Source: Leifsonia aquatica H1aii (lineage in GTDB: Bacteria > Actinomycetota > Actinomycetes > Actinomycetales > Microbacteriaceae). From it: 64,000 nt of DNA. The notes beneath the pieces are model-generated. The model searched no databases, was not told the origin of the DNA, and worked only from the letters and a program-made list of their open reading frames with translations. Made by a program: the position numbers and the translations under genes. Numbering within the stretch: the stretch's first letter is position 1; each line of letters starts with the position of its first letter. The stretch spans positions 124,001-188,000 of the forward strand of contig NZ_AYMR01000007.1 of the NCBI RefSeq assembly GCF_000633535.1, read 5' to 3'. Shown piece after piece: positions 1 to 6,736 of this stretch.

Positions 1-773
1 TTGAGCTTGTTCATGCCGTGGCCGGGCACATCCACCCAGGAATCGCGCGGCAGCGAGATCAGGGTCGCCGACTTCCCGTCCGCCGGGATGTGCAGGATCA
101 TCATCGTGTCCGTGTTGGTGCCGCCGCCGTCGTCGGTGGTGCTCAGCTGCGCGAGCTCGGCGGCCGATGCGCCCTCCGGGCGGTGGTCGTCGCCGACGAG
201 CAGGATGTTCTGCGCCGTGCCGTCGACATCCTTGCCGGACTTCGAGATGACGTCCACGTGGCTGACGCCGTTGACGAAGCGGAAGTAGCTGTAGGCCGCG
301 TACCCGCCGAGGACGACGAGCAGCACCGCGAGGGTGCCGGCCGTCCAGGCGACGATCCGCTTGGTGCGACGCCGCTTGCCTGCCGGGCGACCGCGCCGGC
401 CGGGGCGGTTGCCGCCGCCGTCGCCGCCCGAGCCGTCTCCGCCGCGCCCGTCTCCGCCGTGCCCATCCCCGCCGCGCCCATCCCCGCTGCGCCCGCCGCC
501 GCGCCCGTCTGCGCCACGCCCCGGGCCGCGACCGCCGCCGGAGCGATCACCGACGGCCTGGCCGCTGCCGAAGGGGTCGAACCCGCTGCCGGACGCACCG
601 GACGCGGCTCCCGCCCCTCCCGCACCCGAGCGCACCTGCGACGCGGGCCGGGTGGCCCGGACCGGCCGCCGGGGGTCGACCGCGGGCGCGCGTCCGAAGA
701 CCTCGGTCGCCGGCTCGCGGGGTTCGTCGCGGCCGTCGGCGCCGGGGTTCTCGGGGAGGTTCGGTCGTCGCAC
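1..773 (-). CDS. LytR-CpsA-Psr (LCP) family cell-wall glycopolymer ligase, C-terminus cut by window edge
   Basis: LCP proteins transfer undecaprenyl-linked glycopolymers to peptidoglycan on the outer face of the membrane. About 257 codons are visible. Residues 1-135 are a cytoplasmic, disordered Arg/Gly/Asp tail with repeated GDGRGG-type units. A single membrane segment lies at about 139-161 (IVAWTAGTLAVLLVV). The LCP domain follows, with NILLVGDD, DTMMILHIP and SLPRDSW, which are typical phosphate/polyprenyl-binding motifs. The frame runs off the left edge, so the rest of the domain is not seen. The GTG start at 773 is fixed by an in-frame stop five codons upstream. A -10-like TAGCGT ends 6 nt before it, which suggests a leaderless transcript. 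Confidence 0.88.
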   Translation of the reverse strand, partial: MRRPNLPENPGADGRDEPREPATEVFGRAPAVDPRRPVRATRPASQVRSGAGGAGAASGASGSGFDPFGSGQAVGDRSGGGRGPGRGADGRGGGRSGDGRGGDGHGGDGRGGDGSGGDGGGNRPGRRGRPAGKRRRTKRIVAWTAGTLAVLLVVLGGYAAYSYFRFVNGVSHVDVISKSGKDVDGTAQNILLVGDDHRPEGASAAELAQLSTTDDGGGTNTDTMMILHIPADGKSATLISLPRDSWVDVPGHGMNKL

Positions 774-901
774 ATCAGAACGCTAGAGGGCGCAGCCTGA
801 AGAGCCCCTGGTTTCCGCGGCGTTCCCGACGAATCGCCAGGGTTTCCGGTCGTCGCTCCCAGGCGGACTCCAGCGAGGGCCGGCCCCCGCTGCGAGAACG
901 C

Positions 902-1411
902 TCAGTCCCCGTCGTCTCCGGGGCAGGTCTCGTCGTCGGCTCCGGTCATCGCACGGGTCATCTGCTCGGAGATGGCGAGCAGGGCCTCCTGCTGCTCGGG
1001 GGTGAGCGCGTCGTACAGGATGCGCCGGATGGTGGCGGTGTGCTCGGGCAGCGCGCGCACGACCACGCGGCGGCCCTGCCCGGTGAGCTGGATCCAGCTG
1101 GCCCTGCGATCCTCGGAGCACTCCTGACGCTCGACCAGCCCCCGACCGGCCATCCGGGTCACCTGGTGCGAGACACGGCTCTTCTCCCAGCCGGTCACGG
1201 CGACGAGGTCGCGCACCCGCAGCCGGCGCCCGGGGGAGCGCACGAGCGCCATGAGCACCTCGAGCTCCGAGATCGAGATGCCGTCGTCGCGCTGGAGCTG
1301 CGCATCGAGCGTCCGGTCGAACCCGCGGCGCATCAGATAGAACGCGTGGAAGAGCTGCTCTTCGTCGGCGCTGAGCTTGCGCGGGTCCGGCTGCGTGCGC
1401 GCGGTGGGCAT
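902..1411 (-). CDS. MarR family winged-helix transcriptional regulator
   Basis: This 169-residue protein has the MarR layout. An N-terminal helix (LFHAFYLMRRGFDRTLD) is for dimerisation, and a winged helix-turn-helix lies at about 45-112 with ISISELEVLMAL, the recognition region GWEKSRVSHQVTRMAGRGLV and the wing ECSEDRRASWIQLT. A C-terminal dimer helix follows and an acidic tail ends the protein. MarR dimers usually repress nearby efflux or oxidative-stress genes and respond to phenolic ligands; no ligand can be named here. An AAGGA Shine-Dalgarno precedes the ATG. The neighbours (LCP gene and a membrane protein, same strand) are separated by more than 100 nt, so it is probably its own unit. 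Confidence 0.88.
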   Translation of the reverse strand: MPTARTQPDPRKLSADEEQLFHAFYLMRRGFDRTLDAQLQRDDGISISELEVLMALVRSPGRRLRVRDLVAVTGWEKSRVSHQVTRMAGRGLVERQECSEDRRASWIQLTGQGRRVVVRALPEHTATIRRILYDALTPEQQEALLAISEQMTRAMTGADDETCPGDDGD

Positions 1412-1593
1412 ACGCCATCCTTGCACGCGGTCGCGCTGCCCGGGCCGGCTCTCCCCTTCAGCGCCCTCCCCGCCATCGCCCGCGCATTCCGCCGCCACCC
1501 GCGCATTCCAGAGATCCGCCGGGATCGGGTCGCGATCTCCGGCCGAGAACTCCGGATGAACGGAGGCAGCCCGCGCGGAGCACGTCCCTGCGA

Positions 1594-2142
1594 TCAGTGC
1601 GCGAGCTGCTCCAGGAACACGACCAGCACACCGAGGGCGACGATCGCCACAAGGACGAGCAACTGCTTCCACCCGCCGAGGCCGGTGCGCGACACGGCGA
1701 TCCTGGCCACCACGGCGAGGGAGGCGATCAGCGCGACGATCGCGGTGATCATGGCGGCACGGATGCTGATCGTGCCCGTGATCGCGAGCAGGAGGGCCGC
1801 CACGGGCACCACCATCACGGCGAGGGCGCGCGACGCGACCGCAACCAGGTGGCGGAACTCGCGCGGGGTCGGCAGCGTGTTGTGGACGATCATGTGCGAC
1901 ACGAGATCGGACGCCAGTCCGGCCAGCAGCACGCCGACGACCGAGATCAGCAGCGTCCACAGCACGGTCGGCGGGTCGAGCGATTCGCCGTGCGCGTTCA
2001 TCGCCATGAGGATCGCGAGGGCGGTGAAGGTGACGTAGATGCGCTCCCGCAGCCGGTCGCCTGCCTGGCGCCGCTCCTCCTCCGAGGCGTCGGAGGGGAG
2101 GTTGATGTCGTCGTCGGGCTGGGGCGGGTGCCGCGGATCCAT
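1594..2142 (-). CDS. Hypothetical five-helix membrane protein
   Basis: I do not recognise a family. The 182-residue protein has a charged cytoplasmic N-terminus (residues 1-33, rich in Asp/Glu/Arg). Five hydrophobic segments follow at about 35-50, 57-80, 106-125, 128-150 and 159-180. A short polar loop with TLPTPREFRHL separates helices 2 and 3. There are no catalytic motifs. The start ATG at 2142 lies 6 nt after TAGGCT on the minus strand, which suggests a leaderless mRNA. It is flanked by a MarR gene downstream on the same strand and a divergent FMN reductase gene. Confidence 0.7.
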   Translation of the reverse strand: MDPRHPPQPDDDINLPSDASEEERRQAGDRLRERIYVTFTALAILMAMNAHGESLDPPTVLWTLLISVVGVLLAGLASDLVSHMIVHNTLPTPREFRHLVAVASRALAVMVVPVAALLLAITGTISIRAAMITAIVALIASLAVVARIAVSRTGLGGWKQLLVLVAIVALGVLVVFLEQLAH

Positions 2143-2246
2143 GCGACGAGCCTAGTCCGGCGCATTCCGTCGGCGTGCCGGGAATGCCGCGCGGGATTCC
2201 ACGGTTCGCACACGGTGACACGTCACCTAAAAATCGAAGGATGGAC

Positions 2247-2825
2247 ATGACGAAGATCGCGATCATCATCGGCAGCACCCGCCCGGGACGCAACGGCGAG
2301 GCCGTCGCCCGCTGGGTCCACGAGCACGCCGCGAAGCGCACGGGCGTCGAGTACGAGCTCGTCGACCTCGCCGACTGGAACCTCCCGCACCTCGACGAGG
2401 CGATGCCGGCCGCGATGGGACAGTACGCCAACGACCACACCAAGGCCTGGGCGGCCAAGATCGCCGAGTTCGACGGCTACCTGTTCGTGACCCCGGAGTA
2501 CAACCACAGCACGTCCGGCGCGCTCAAGAACGCGATCGACTTCGTCGGCGCCGAGTGGGCCAACAAGGCCGCCGGCTTCGTGAGCTACGGCGTCTTCGGC
2601 GGCGCCCGCGCCGTCGAGCACCTGCGCCTCGTGCTGTCGCAGCTGCAGGTCGCGACCGTCAGCGCCTTCGTCGGTCTGAGCCTCGCCCACGACTTCGAGA
2701 ACTGGTCGCTCAAGCCGACCGCGCAGCAGGAGGCCGCCCTCACCCCGCTCTTCGAGCAGCTCGAGTCCTGGTCGGCCGCCCTCGAGACCGTCCGTACCGG
2801 CGCCCTCGAGACCGCCGCAGCCTGA
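2247..2825 (+). CDS. NAD(P)H-dependent FMN reductase family protein
   Basis: This is a 192-residue flavodoxin-like oxidoreductase of the NADPH-dependent FMN reductase family (related to azoreductase and chromate reductase ChrR). The FMN phosphate loop is GSTRPGRNGEAVARW near residue 9, and the second flavin loop is TPEYNHSTSGALKNAIDF near residue 85. Both are family signatures. Such proteins reduce flavins or quinones in the cytosol with NAD(P)H. Two start codons are possible. ATG 2247 is preferred because AAGGA lies about 5 nt upstream, whereas the ATG at 2241 directly abuts that sequence. Confidence 0.88.
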   Translation: MTKIAIIIGSTRPGRNGEAVARWVHEHAAKRTGVEYELVDLADWNLPHLDEAMPAAMGQYANDHTKAWAAKIAEFDGYLFVTPEYNHSTSGALKNAIDFVGAEWANKAAGFVSYGVFGGARAVEHLRLVLSQLQVATVSAFVGLSLAHDFENWSLKPTAQQEAALTPLFEQLESWSAALETVRTGALETAAA

Positions 2826-2831
2826 TCGGCG

Positions 2832-2898
2832 ACCGCCGAGTACGCGGATTCTCCGCGTACTCGGCGGTCTCGACCTCACTTCCTGCGTACTCGGCGGG
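2832..2898. repeat. Palindromic intergenic repeat, family A copy 1
   Basis: A perfect 16-bp inverted repeat (arms 2832-2847 and 2853-2868, loop ATTCT) is followed after 16 nt by a third partial arm, GCGTACTCGGCGG. The same three-arm layout occurs at 5828-5892. Both copies lie between convergent genes, so each could act as a bidirectional terminator. Confidence 0.85.
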
Positions 2899-2905
2899 CC
2901 CGCTC

Positions 2906-3787
2906 TCAGGTCTCGGGCGCCGGGGTCGCGGCACGGTCCGCCGCCTGCGTCGCCGCCCACGCGGCGAGCAGGGTGAGGGCGTCCTCCGACGGGGTCCCGG
3001 GGTCGGCCGTGTAGACGTTCACCCGCAGACCGGGATCGCCCGGCAGCTCCAGCGCCTCGAAGGCGAGATCGAGATCGCCGACGATCGGGTGGTGGATCCG
3101 TTTGCGGCCCGTGCGGTGGTAGCGCACGTCGTGCCGCGCCCACCGGACGCGGAACTCCTCGCTGCGGGTGGAGAGCTCGCCGATCAGATCGGTGAGGTCG
3201 CGGTCGTACGGGTTGCGGCCCGCCGCCTGCCGCAGGATCGCGACGATGTCGTCGGCGGCCTGCTCCCAATTCGAGTAGAAGTCGCGGGCCTTCGGGTTGA
3301 GGAACGTGAACCGCGAGTTGTTCGGCGGCTGCACGGTCTCCGCCATCAGGTCCAGGTAGAGCGCGCGCCCGAGCTCGTTGGCGGCGAGCACATCGCCGCG
3401 ATCGTTCCTGATCCAGGCCGGGGCGGTCACGATCGCGTCGATCACCCGCTGGAGGCTCGGCCGCACCGTCGTCGGGCTGCGCCGCCTCCGAACGCGCGGC
3501 GCGACATCCGCCGCCCGCGCCAGATCGTACAGGTGGGAGGTCTCCGCCTCGTCGAGCTGCAGCGCCCGGGCGAGGGCCTCCAGCACGCTGTCCGAGGCGC
3601 TGGAGAGGCCGCCGCGCTCGAGGCGGGTGTAGTAGTCGACGCTCATGCCGGCGAGCATCGCGACCTCCTCGCGGCGCAGCCCCTTCACCCGGCGGTTGCC
3701 GCCGTACGCGGGCAGCCCCGCCTGCTCGGGCGTGATCCTCGCGCGACGGGAGGTCAGGAACTCCCGCACGTCGTCGCTGTGCGTCAT
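2906..3787 (-). CDS. XRE/MmyB-type transcriptional regulator
   Basis: This is a 293-residue regulator with an N-terminal XRE helix-turn-helix (about 39-60, RREEVAMLAGMSVDYYTRLE). A C-terminal MmyB-like ligand-binding domain (about 105-270) contains WIRNDRGDVLAANELG and NPKARDFYSNW. This architecture is common in actinobacteria beside short-chain dehydrogenases or aldo/keto reductases, whose genes it is thought to control. Here it diverges from an aldo/keto reductase gene, and the 87-nt spacer has a mirror-symmetric promoter pair. Its own -10-like TAGCGT ends 7 nt before the ATG, so it is probably leaderless and autoregulated. Confidence 0.9.
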   Translation of the reverse strand: MTHSDDVREFLTSRRARITPEQAGLPAYGGNRRVKGLRREEVAMLAGMSVDYYTRLERGGLSSASDSVLEALARALQLDEAETSHLYDLARAADVAPRVRRRRSPTTVRPSLQRVIDAIVTAPAWIRNDRGDVLAANELGRALYLDLMAETVQPPNNSRFTFLNPKARDFYSNWEQAADDIVAILRQAAGRNPYDRDLTDLIGELSTRSEEFRVRWARHDVRYHRTGRKRIHHPIVGDLDLAFEALELPGDPGLRVNVYTADPGTPSEDALTLLAAWAATQAADRAATPAPET

Positions 3788-3874
3788 GGTCTCGACGCTA
3801 GCCCCGAACGGGCGGGCGAGGGAGGCTCTGTCGTGGCCTCCCTCGGACCGGATCACCCTCCTAGCGTGAACAGC
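3788..3874. promoter_or_regulatory. Symmetric divergent promoter/operator between MmyB regulator and aldo/keto reductase
   Basis: A perfect 9-bp inverted repeat, GAGGGAGGC (3818-3826) and GCCTCCCTC (3836-3844), sits in the centre. On each strand, TCCCTC from the repeat is followed by exactly 17 nt, then TAGCGT (3862-3867 on plus, 3800-3795 on minus), then exactly 7 nt, then ATG. The two promoters are therefore mirror images and one regulator dimer could cover both -35 regions. Confidence 0.75.
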
Positions 3875-4762
3875 ATGGTCATGGAACTCACTCTGAACAA
3901 CGGCATCACCATGCCGGCCCTCGGCCTCGGCGTCTTCCAGTCGCCGCCCGAGGAGACGACCGCCGCGGTCGCGGCCGCGCTCGCCACCGGCTATCGCCAC
4001 ATCGACACCGCCGCCGCGTACGGCAACGAGCGGGAGGTCGGCGAAGGCATCCGCCGGTCCGGACTCCCGCGCGAGGATGTCTTCATCGAGACCAAGGTGT
4101 GGGTCTCGGACTACGGCCACGACGAGACGCTGCACGCCTGGGAGAAGGCGACCGGCAAGCTGGGCGTCGAGACGCTCGACCTGCTCATCCTGCACCAGCC
4201 GGCGCCCGACCGGTTCGAGAAGACGATCGCCGCCTACGCAGCCCTCGAGGAGCTGCTCGCCGACGGACGCGTCCGCGCGATCGGGGTCAGCAACTTCATG
4301 CCGCACCACCTGGAGCGCCTGCTGGCCGAGACGGACGTCGTCCCGGCGGTCAACCAGATCGAGCTGCACCCCTACTTCACGCAGCCGGACGTGCAGGCGG
4401 CCGATGCCGCGAACGGCATCGTCACCCAGGCGTGGTCGCCGATCGGCGGCATCACCTTCTATCCCGGCTGGGGCGGGGAACGCCGGAATGTCATGCAGGA
4501 TCCGGTCCTGGCGGAGATCGCCGCGGATCACGGCAAGACCCCGGCCCAGGTGATGCTCCGCTGGCACCTGCAGCAGGGGCGCTCGGCCATCCCGAAGTCG
4601 GTGAACCCCGGGCGCATCGCCGAGAACTTCGCGGTCTTCGACGTCGAGCTCTCGCCCGAGGAGCTGGCGCGCATCGACGGGCTGGACGCCGGTGTGCGCA
4701 ACGGCCCCGACCCCGACGAGCCGCGTGTCGAGCGGTTCGCCATGGTCATCCCGGAAGCCTGA
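3875..4762 (+). CDS. Aldo/keto reductase (AKR, 2,5-didehydrogluconate reductase-like)
   Basis: This 295-residue (beta/alpha)8 NADPH-dependent reductase acts on aldehydes or ketones in the cytosol. The AKR tetrad is visible: Asp and Tyr in HIDTAAAYGNE, Lys in FIETKVWV, His in LLILHQPAP. The cofactor region AIPKSVNPGRIAENF is near the C-terminus. The N-terminal LNNGITMPALGLGVF is typical of the 2,5-diketogluconate reductase/YvgN branch. ATG 3875 is chosen because a TAGCGT hexamer ends 7 nt upstream, consistent with leaderless expression; ATG 3881 and GTG 3866 are alternatives. It is divergent from an MmyB regulator, which probably controls it. A second AKR gene follows after 18 nt. Confidence 0.9.
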   Translation: MVMELTLNNGITMPALGLGVFQSPPEETTAAVAAALATGYRHIDTAAAYGNEREVGEGIRRSGLPREDVFIETKVWVSDYGHDETLHAWEKATGKLGVETLDLLILHQPAPDRFEKTIAAYAALEELLADGRVRAIGVSNFMPHHLERLLAETDVVPAVNQIELHPYFTQPDVQAADAANGIVTQAWSPIGGITFYPGWGGERRNVMQDPVLAEIAADHGKTPAQVMLRWHLQQGRSAIPKSVNPGRIAENFAVFDVELSPEELARIDGLDAGVRNGPDPDEPRVERFAMVIPEA

Positions 4763-4780
4763 ACGCGAGGAGATCACGAC

Positions 4781-5797
4781 GTGGAACACCGCCTTCTCGG
4801 CCGCACCGGAGTGCGGGTCAGCCCGCTCTGCCTGGGCGCCATGATGTTCGGCCCCTGGGGCAACGACGACCGCGCGGACGCCATCCGCATCATCCACCGC
4901 GCCCTCGACGGCGGCATCGACTTCATCGACACCGCCGACGTCTACTCCGGAGGGGTGTCGGAGGAGATCGTGGGGGAGGCCCTGCGCGGCCGACGCGACG
5001 ACGTCGTCCTCGCCACGAAGTTCTTCATGCCGATGGGCGACGACCCGAACCACCGCGGCGGATCCCGGCGCTGGATCATGCAGGAGGTCGAGAACTCCCT
5101 GCGCCGGCTCGGCACCGATCACATCGACCTCTACCAGGTGCACCGGCCGAGCCCGGACACCGATGTGGAGGAGACCCTCGGCGCCCTGACCGACCTCGTG
5201 CGGCAGGGCAAGGTCCGCTACATCGGCTCGTCGTCGTACTCGGGCTCCCAGATCGTCGAGGCGCAGTGGGCGTCGCGCACCCGCAACCTGGAGCGGTTCG
5301 TGACCGAGCAGCCTCCGTACTCGATGCTCGTCCGCGGGATCGAGGAGGACGTGCTGCCCACTCTGCGGCGGCACGGGATGGGCGCGCTCACGTACAGCCC
5401 GCTCGGCGGCGGGTGGCTCTCGGGCCGGTGGCGGACGGGCGCGGCCGGCACTCCGACGTCGGCGGCACGCCCGTCGGCGCGCTTCGACATGAGCACGCCG
5501 GCCAACCAGCGCAAGCTCGACGCCGTGGAACAGCTCGCCCTGCTGGCCGAGGAATCGGGGCTGACGCTGATCGAGCTGGCGATCGCCTTCGTGATCGCGC
5601 ACCCGGGCGTCACTTCGGCGATCGTCGGCCCGCGCACGATGGAGCAGCTGGAGTCGTACCTCCCCGCCGCGGAGGTGACGCTCACCCCCGAGATCCTCGA
5701 CCGGATCGACGCGATCGTCGCCCCCGGCGTGACCATCAACCCCGACGACAACAGCTACGGCGCCGCGGAGCTGACCCCCGCCTCCCGCCGCCGCTGA
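4781..5797 (+). CDS. Aldo/keto reductase (Tas/YghZ-like)
   Basis: This is a 338-residue aldo/keto reductase of the other main bacterial branch (Tas/voltage-gated K channel beta-like). Catalytic residues appear in DFIDTADVYSGGVSEEIVG (Asp, Tyr), LATKFFMP (Lys) and DLYQVHRPSP (His). AIVGPRTMEQLESYL is the C-terminal NADP-binding loop. The GTG start has a good GAGGAG site 8 nt upstream. It lies 18 nt after another AKR gene, so both are probably transcribed together from the promoter controlled by the MmyB regulator. The substrate cannot be told from the sequence. Confidence 0.9.
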   Translation: MEHRLLGRTGVRVSPLCLGAMMFGPWGNDDRADAIRIIHRALDGGIDFIDTADVYSGGVSEEIVGEALRGRRDDVVLATKFFMPMGDDPNHRGGSRRWIMQEVENSLRRLGTDHIDLYQVHRPSPDTDVEETLGALTDLVRQGKVRYIGSSSYSGSQIVEAQWASRTRNLERFVTEQPPYSMLVRGIEEDVLPTLRRHGMGALTYSPLGGGWLSGRWRTGAAGTPTSAARPSARFDMSTPANQRKLDAVEQLALLAEESGLTLIELAIAFVIAHPGVTSAIVGPRTMEQLESYLPAAEVTLTPEILDRIDAIVAPGVTINPDDNSYGAAELTPASRRR

Positions 5798-5827
5798 CCG
5801 TGCCGCCCGCCCGTTCCGCTCCGCAAG

Positions 5828-5892
5828 CCGCCGAGCACGCGAATTCTCCGCGTACTCGGCGGTTTCGCCCCCACTTTCCGCGTACTCGGCGG
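5828..5892. repeat. Palindromic intergenic repeat, family A copy 2
   Basis: The arms 5828-5841 and 5849-5862 match with one mismatch. A third arm, CCGCGTACTCGGCGGTT, follows near 5878-5892. The copy at 2832-2898 has the same core GCGTACTCGGCGG and the same spacer hallmark CACTT. It lies between convergent genes. Confidence 0.82.
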
Positions 5893-5920
5893 TTCGTCGG
5901 TGCGCGGCGGGAGGAGCGGC

Positions 5921-6697
5921 TCAGATCTGGCAGGTAGGGCAGAAGTAGGTGACGCGCTCCTCGAGCTCGGTGCGCCCGAGTTCGGTGCGGCGAATGCGGG
6001 TGCCGCAGCGGCGGCACGGCCGGCCGCCCCGGCCGTAGACCCAGGTGTTGCGGCCGCGGCGGGTGTCTCCGGTGGTGACCCGGAGCGGTCGGTCGCGGTT
6101 CGCGACGATGAGGCGGTGGCCCAGGTCGACCGCGGCGGGGACGTCGGCCTCCGCCACCGGACGGGTGGGGAGCATCCCGCGCAGGAAGCACAGCTCGTTC
6201 GCGTAGACGTTGCCGAGGCCCGCGAGGTTCCGCTGGTCGAGCAGGGCAACGCCGATCGGGGTCTCCGGATGCGCGGCGATGCGCCGCACGGCCTCTTCCG
6301 CATCCCAGTCCGGGCCGAGCAGGTCGGGGCCGAGGTGTCCGACGACCTCCTGCTCCTTCGACAGCGGCACCACTTCGAGGATGCCGAGCAGGAAGCCGAC
6401 CGCGTCGGCCTCCTCGGTCCGGAGCACCGCGCGCGCCTGGAACGCGGGATGCCGCCACCGCTCACCCGGCCGGTACACCTCCCACGAGCCCTCCATCTTG
6501 AGATGCGAGTGGACCGTGTGCTCGCCGACCCGCATCAGCAGGTGCTTGCCGCGGCTGAGCACCCCGTCGACGCGCTCGCCGGAGAGGTCGACGGTCGCGT
6601 AGCGCGGCACCCGGAAATCGGTGGCGGTCAGCACCCGCCCCTCCAGCGCCTCCCGGAGCCGACGAGCCGCCTGGTAGACGGTGTCACCCTCGGGCAC
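5921..6697 (-). CDS. nei: Fpg/Nei family DNA glycosylase (endonuclease VIII, Nei2 type)
   Basis: This 258-residue base-excision repair enzyme removes oxidised bases and cleaves the strand by beta/delta elimination. It begins MPEGDT: the catalytic Pro2 and Glu3, with the GDT sequence typical of Nei rather than Fpg. The core shows SRGKHLLMRV and HSHLKMEGSW. The helix-two-turn-helix contains LLDQRNLAGLGNVYANELCFL. A C-terminal zinc finger has CRRCG and CPTCQ. The lhr helicase gene ends 39 nt upstream on the same strand. The same lhr-nei2 neighbourhood exists in mycobacteria, so the two probably form a DNA repair operon. Confidence 0.94.
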   Translation of the reverse strand: MPEGDTVYQAARRLREALEGRVLTATDFRVPRYATVDLSGERVDGVLSRGKHLLMRVGEHTVHSHLKMEGSWEVYRPGERWRHPAFQARAVLRTEEADAVGFLLGILEVVPLSKEQEVVGHLGPDLLGPDWDAEEAVRRIAAHPETPIGVALLDQRNLAGLGNVYANELCFLRGMLPTRPVAEADVPAAVDLGHRLIVANRDRPLRVTTGDTRRGRNTWVYGRGGRPCRRCGTRIRRTELGRTELEERVTYFCPTCQI

Positions 6698-6736
6698 GGT
6701 GCCTCCCGTGTCTCCGACTCGGAGCCGACGCCGGCG

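Noticed and set aside
4099-5937. Open frame spanning both aldo/keto reductase genes in another frame
   Set aside because: Composition is Arg/Pro/Ala shadow; the two AKR genes have intact catalytic motifs.
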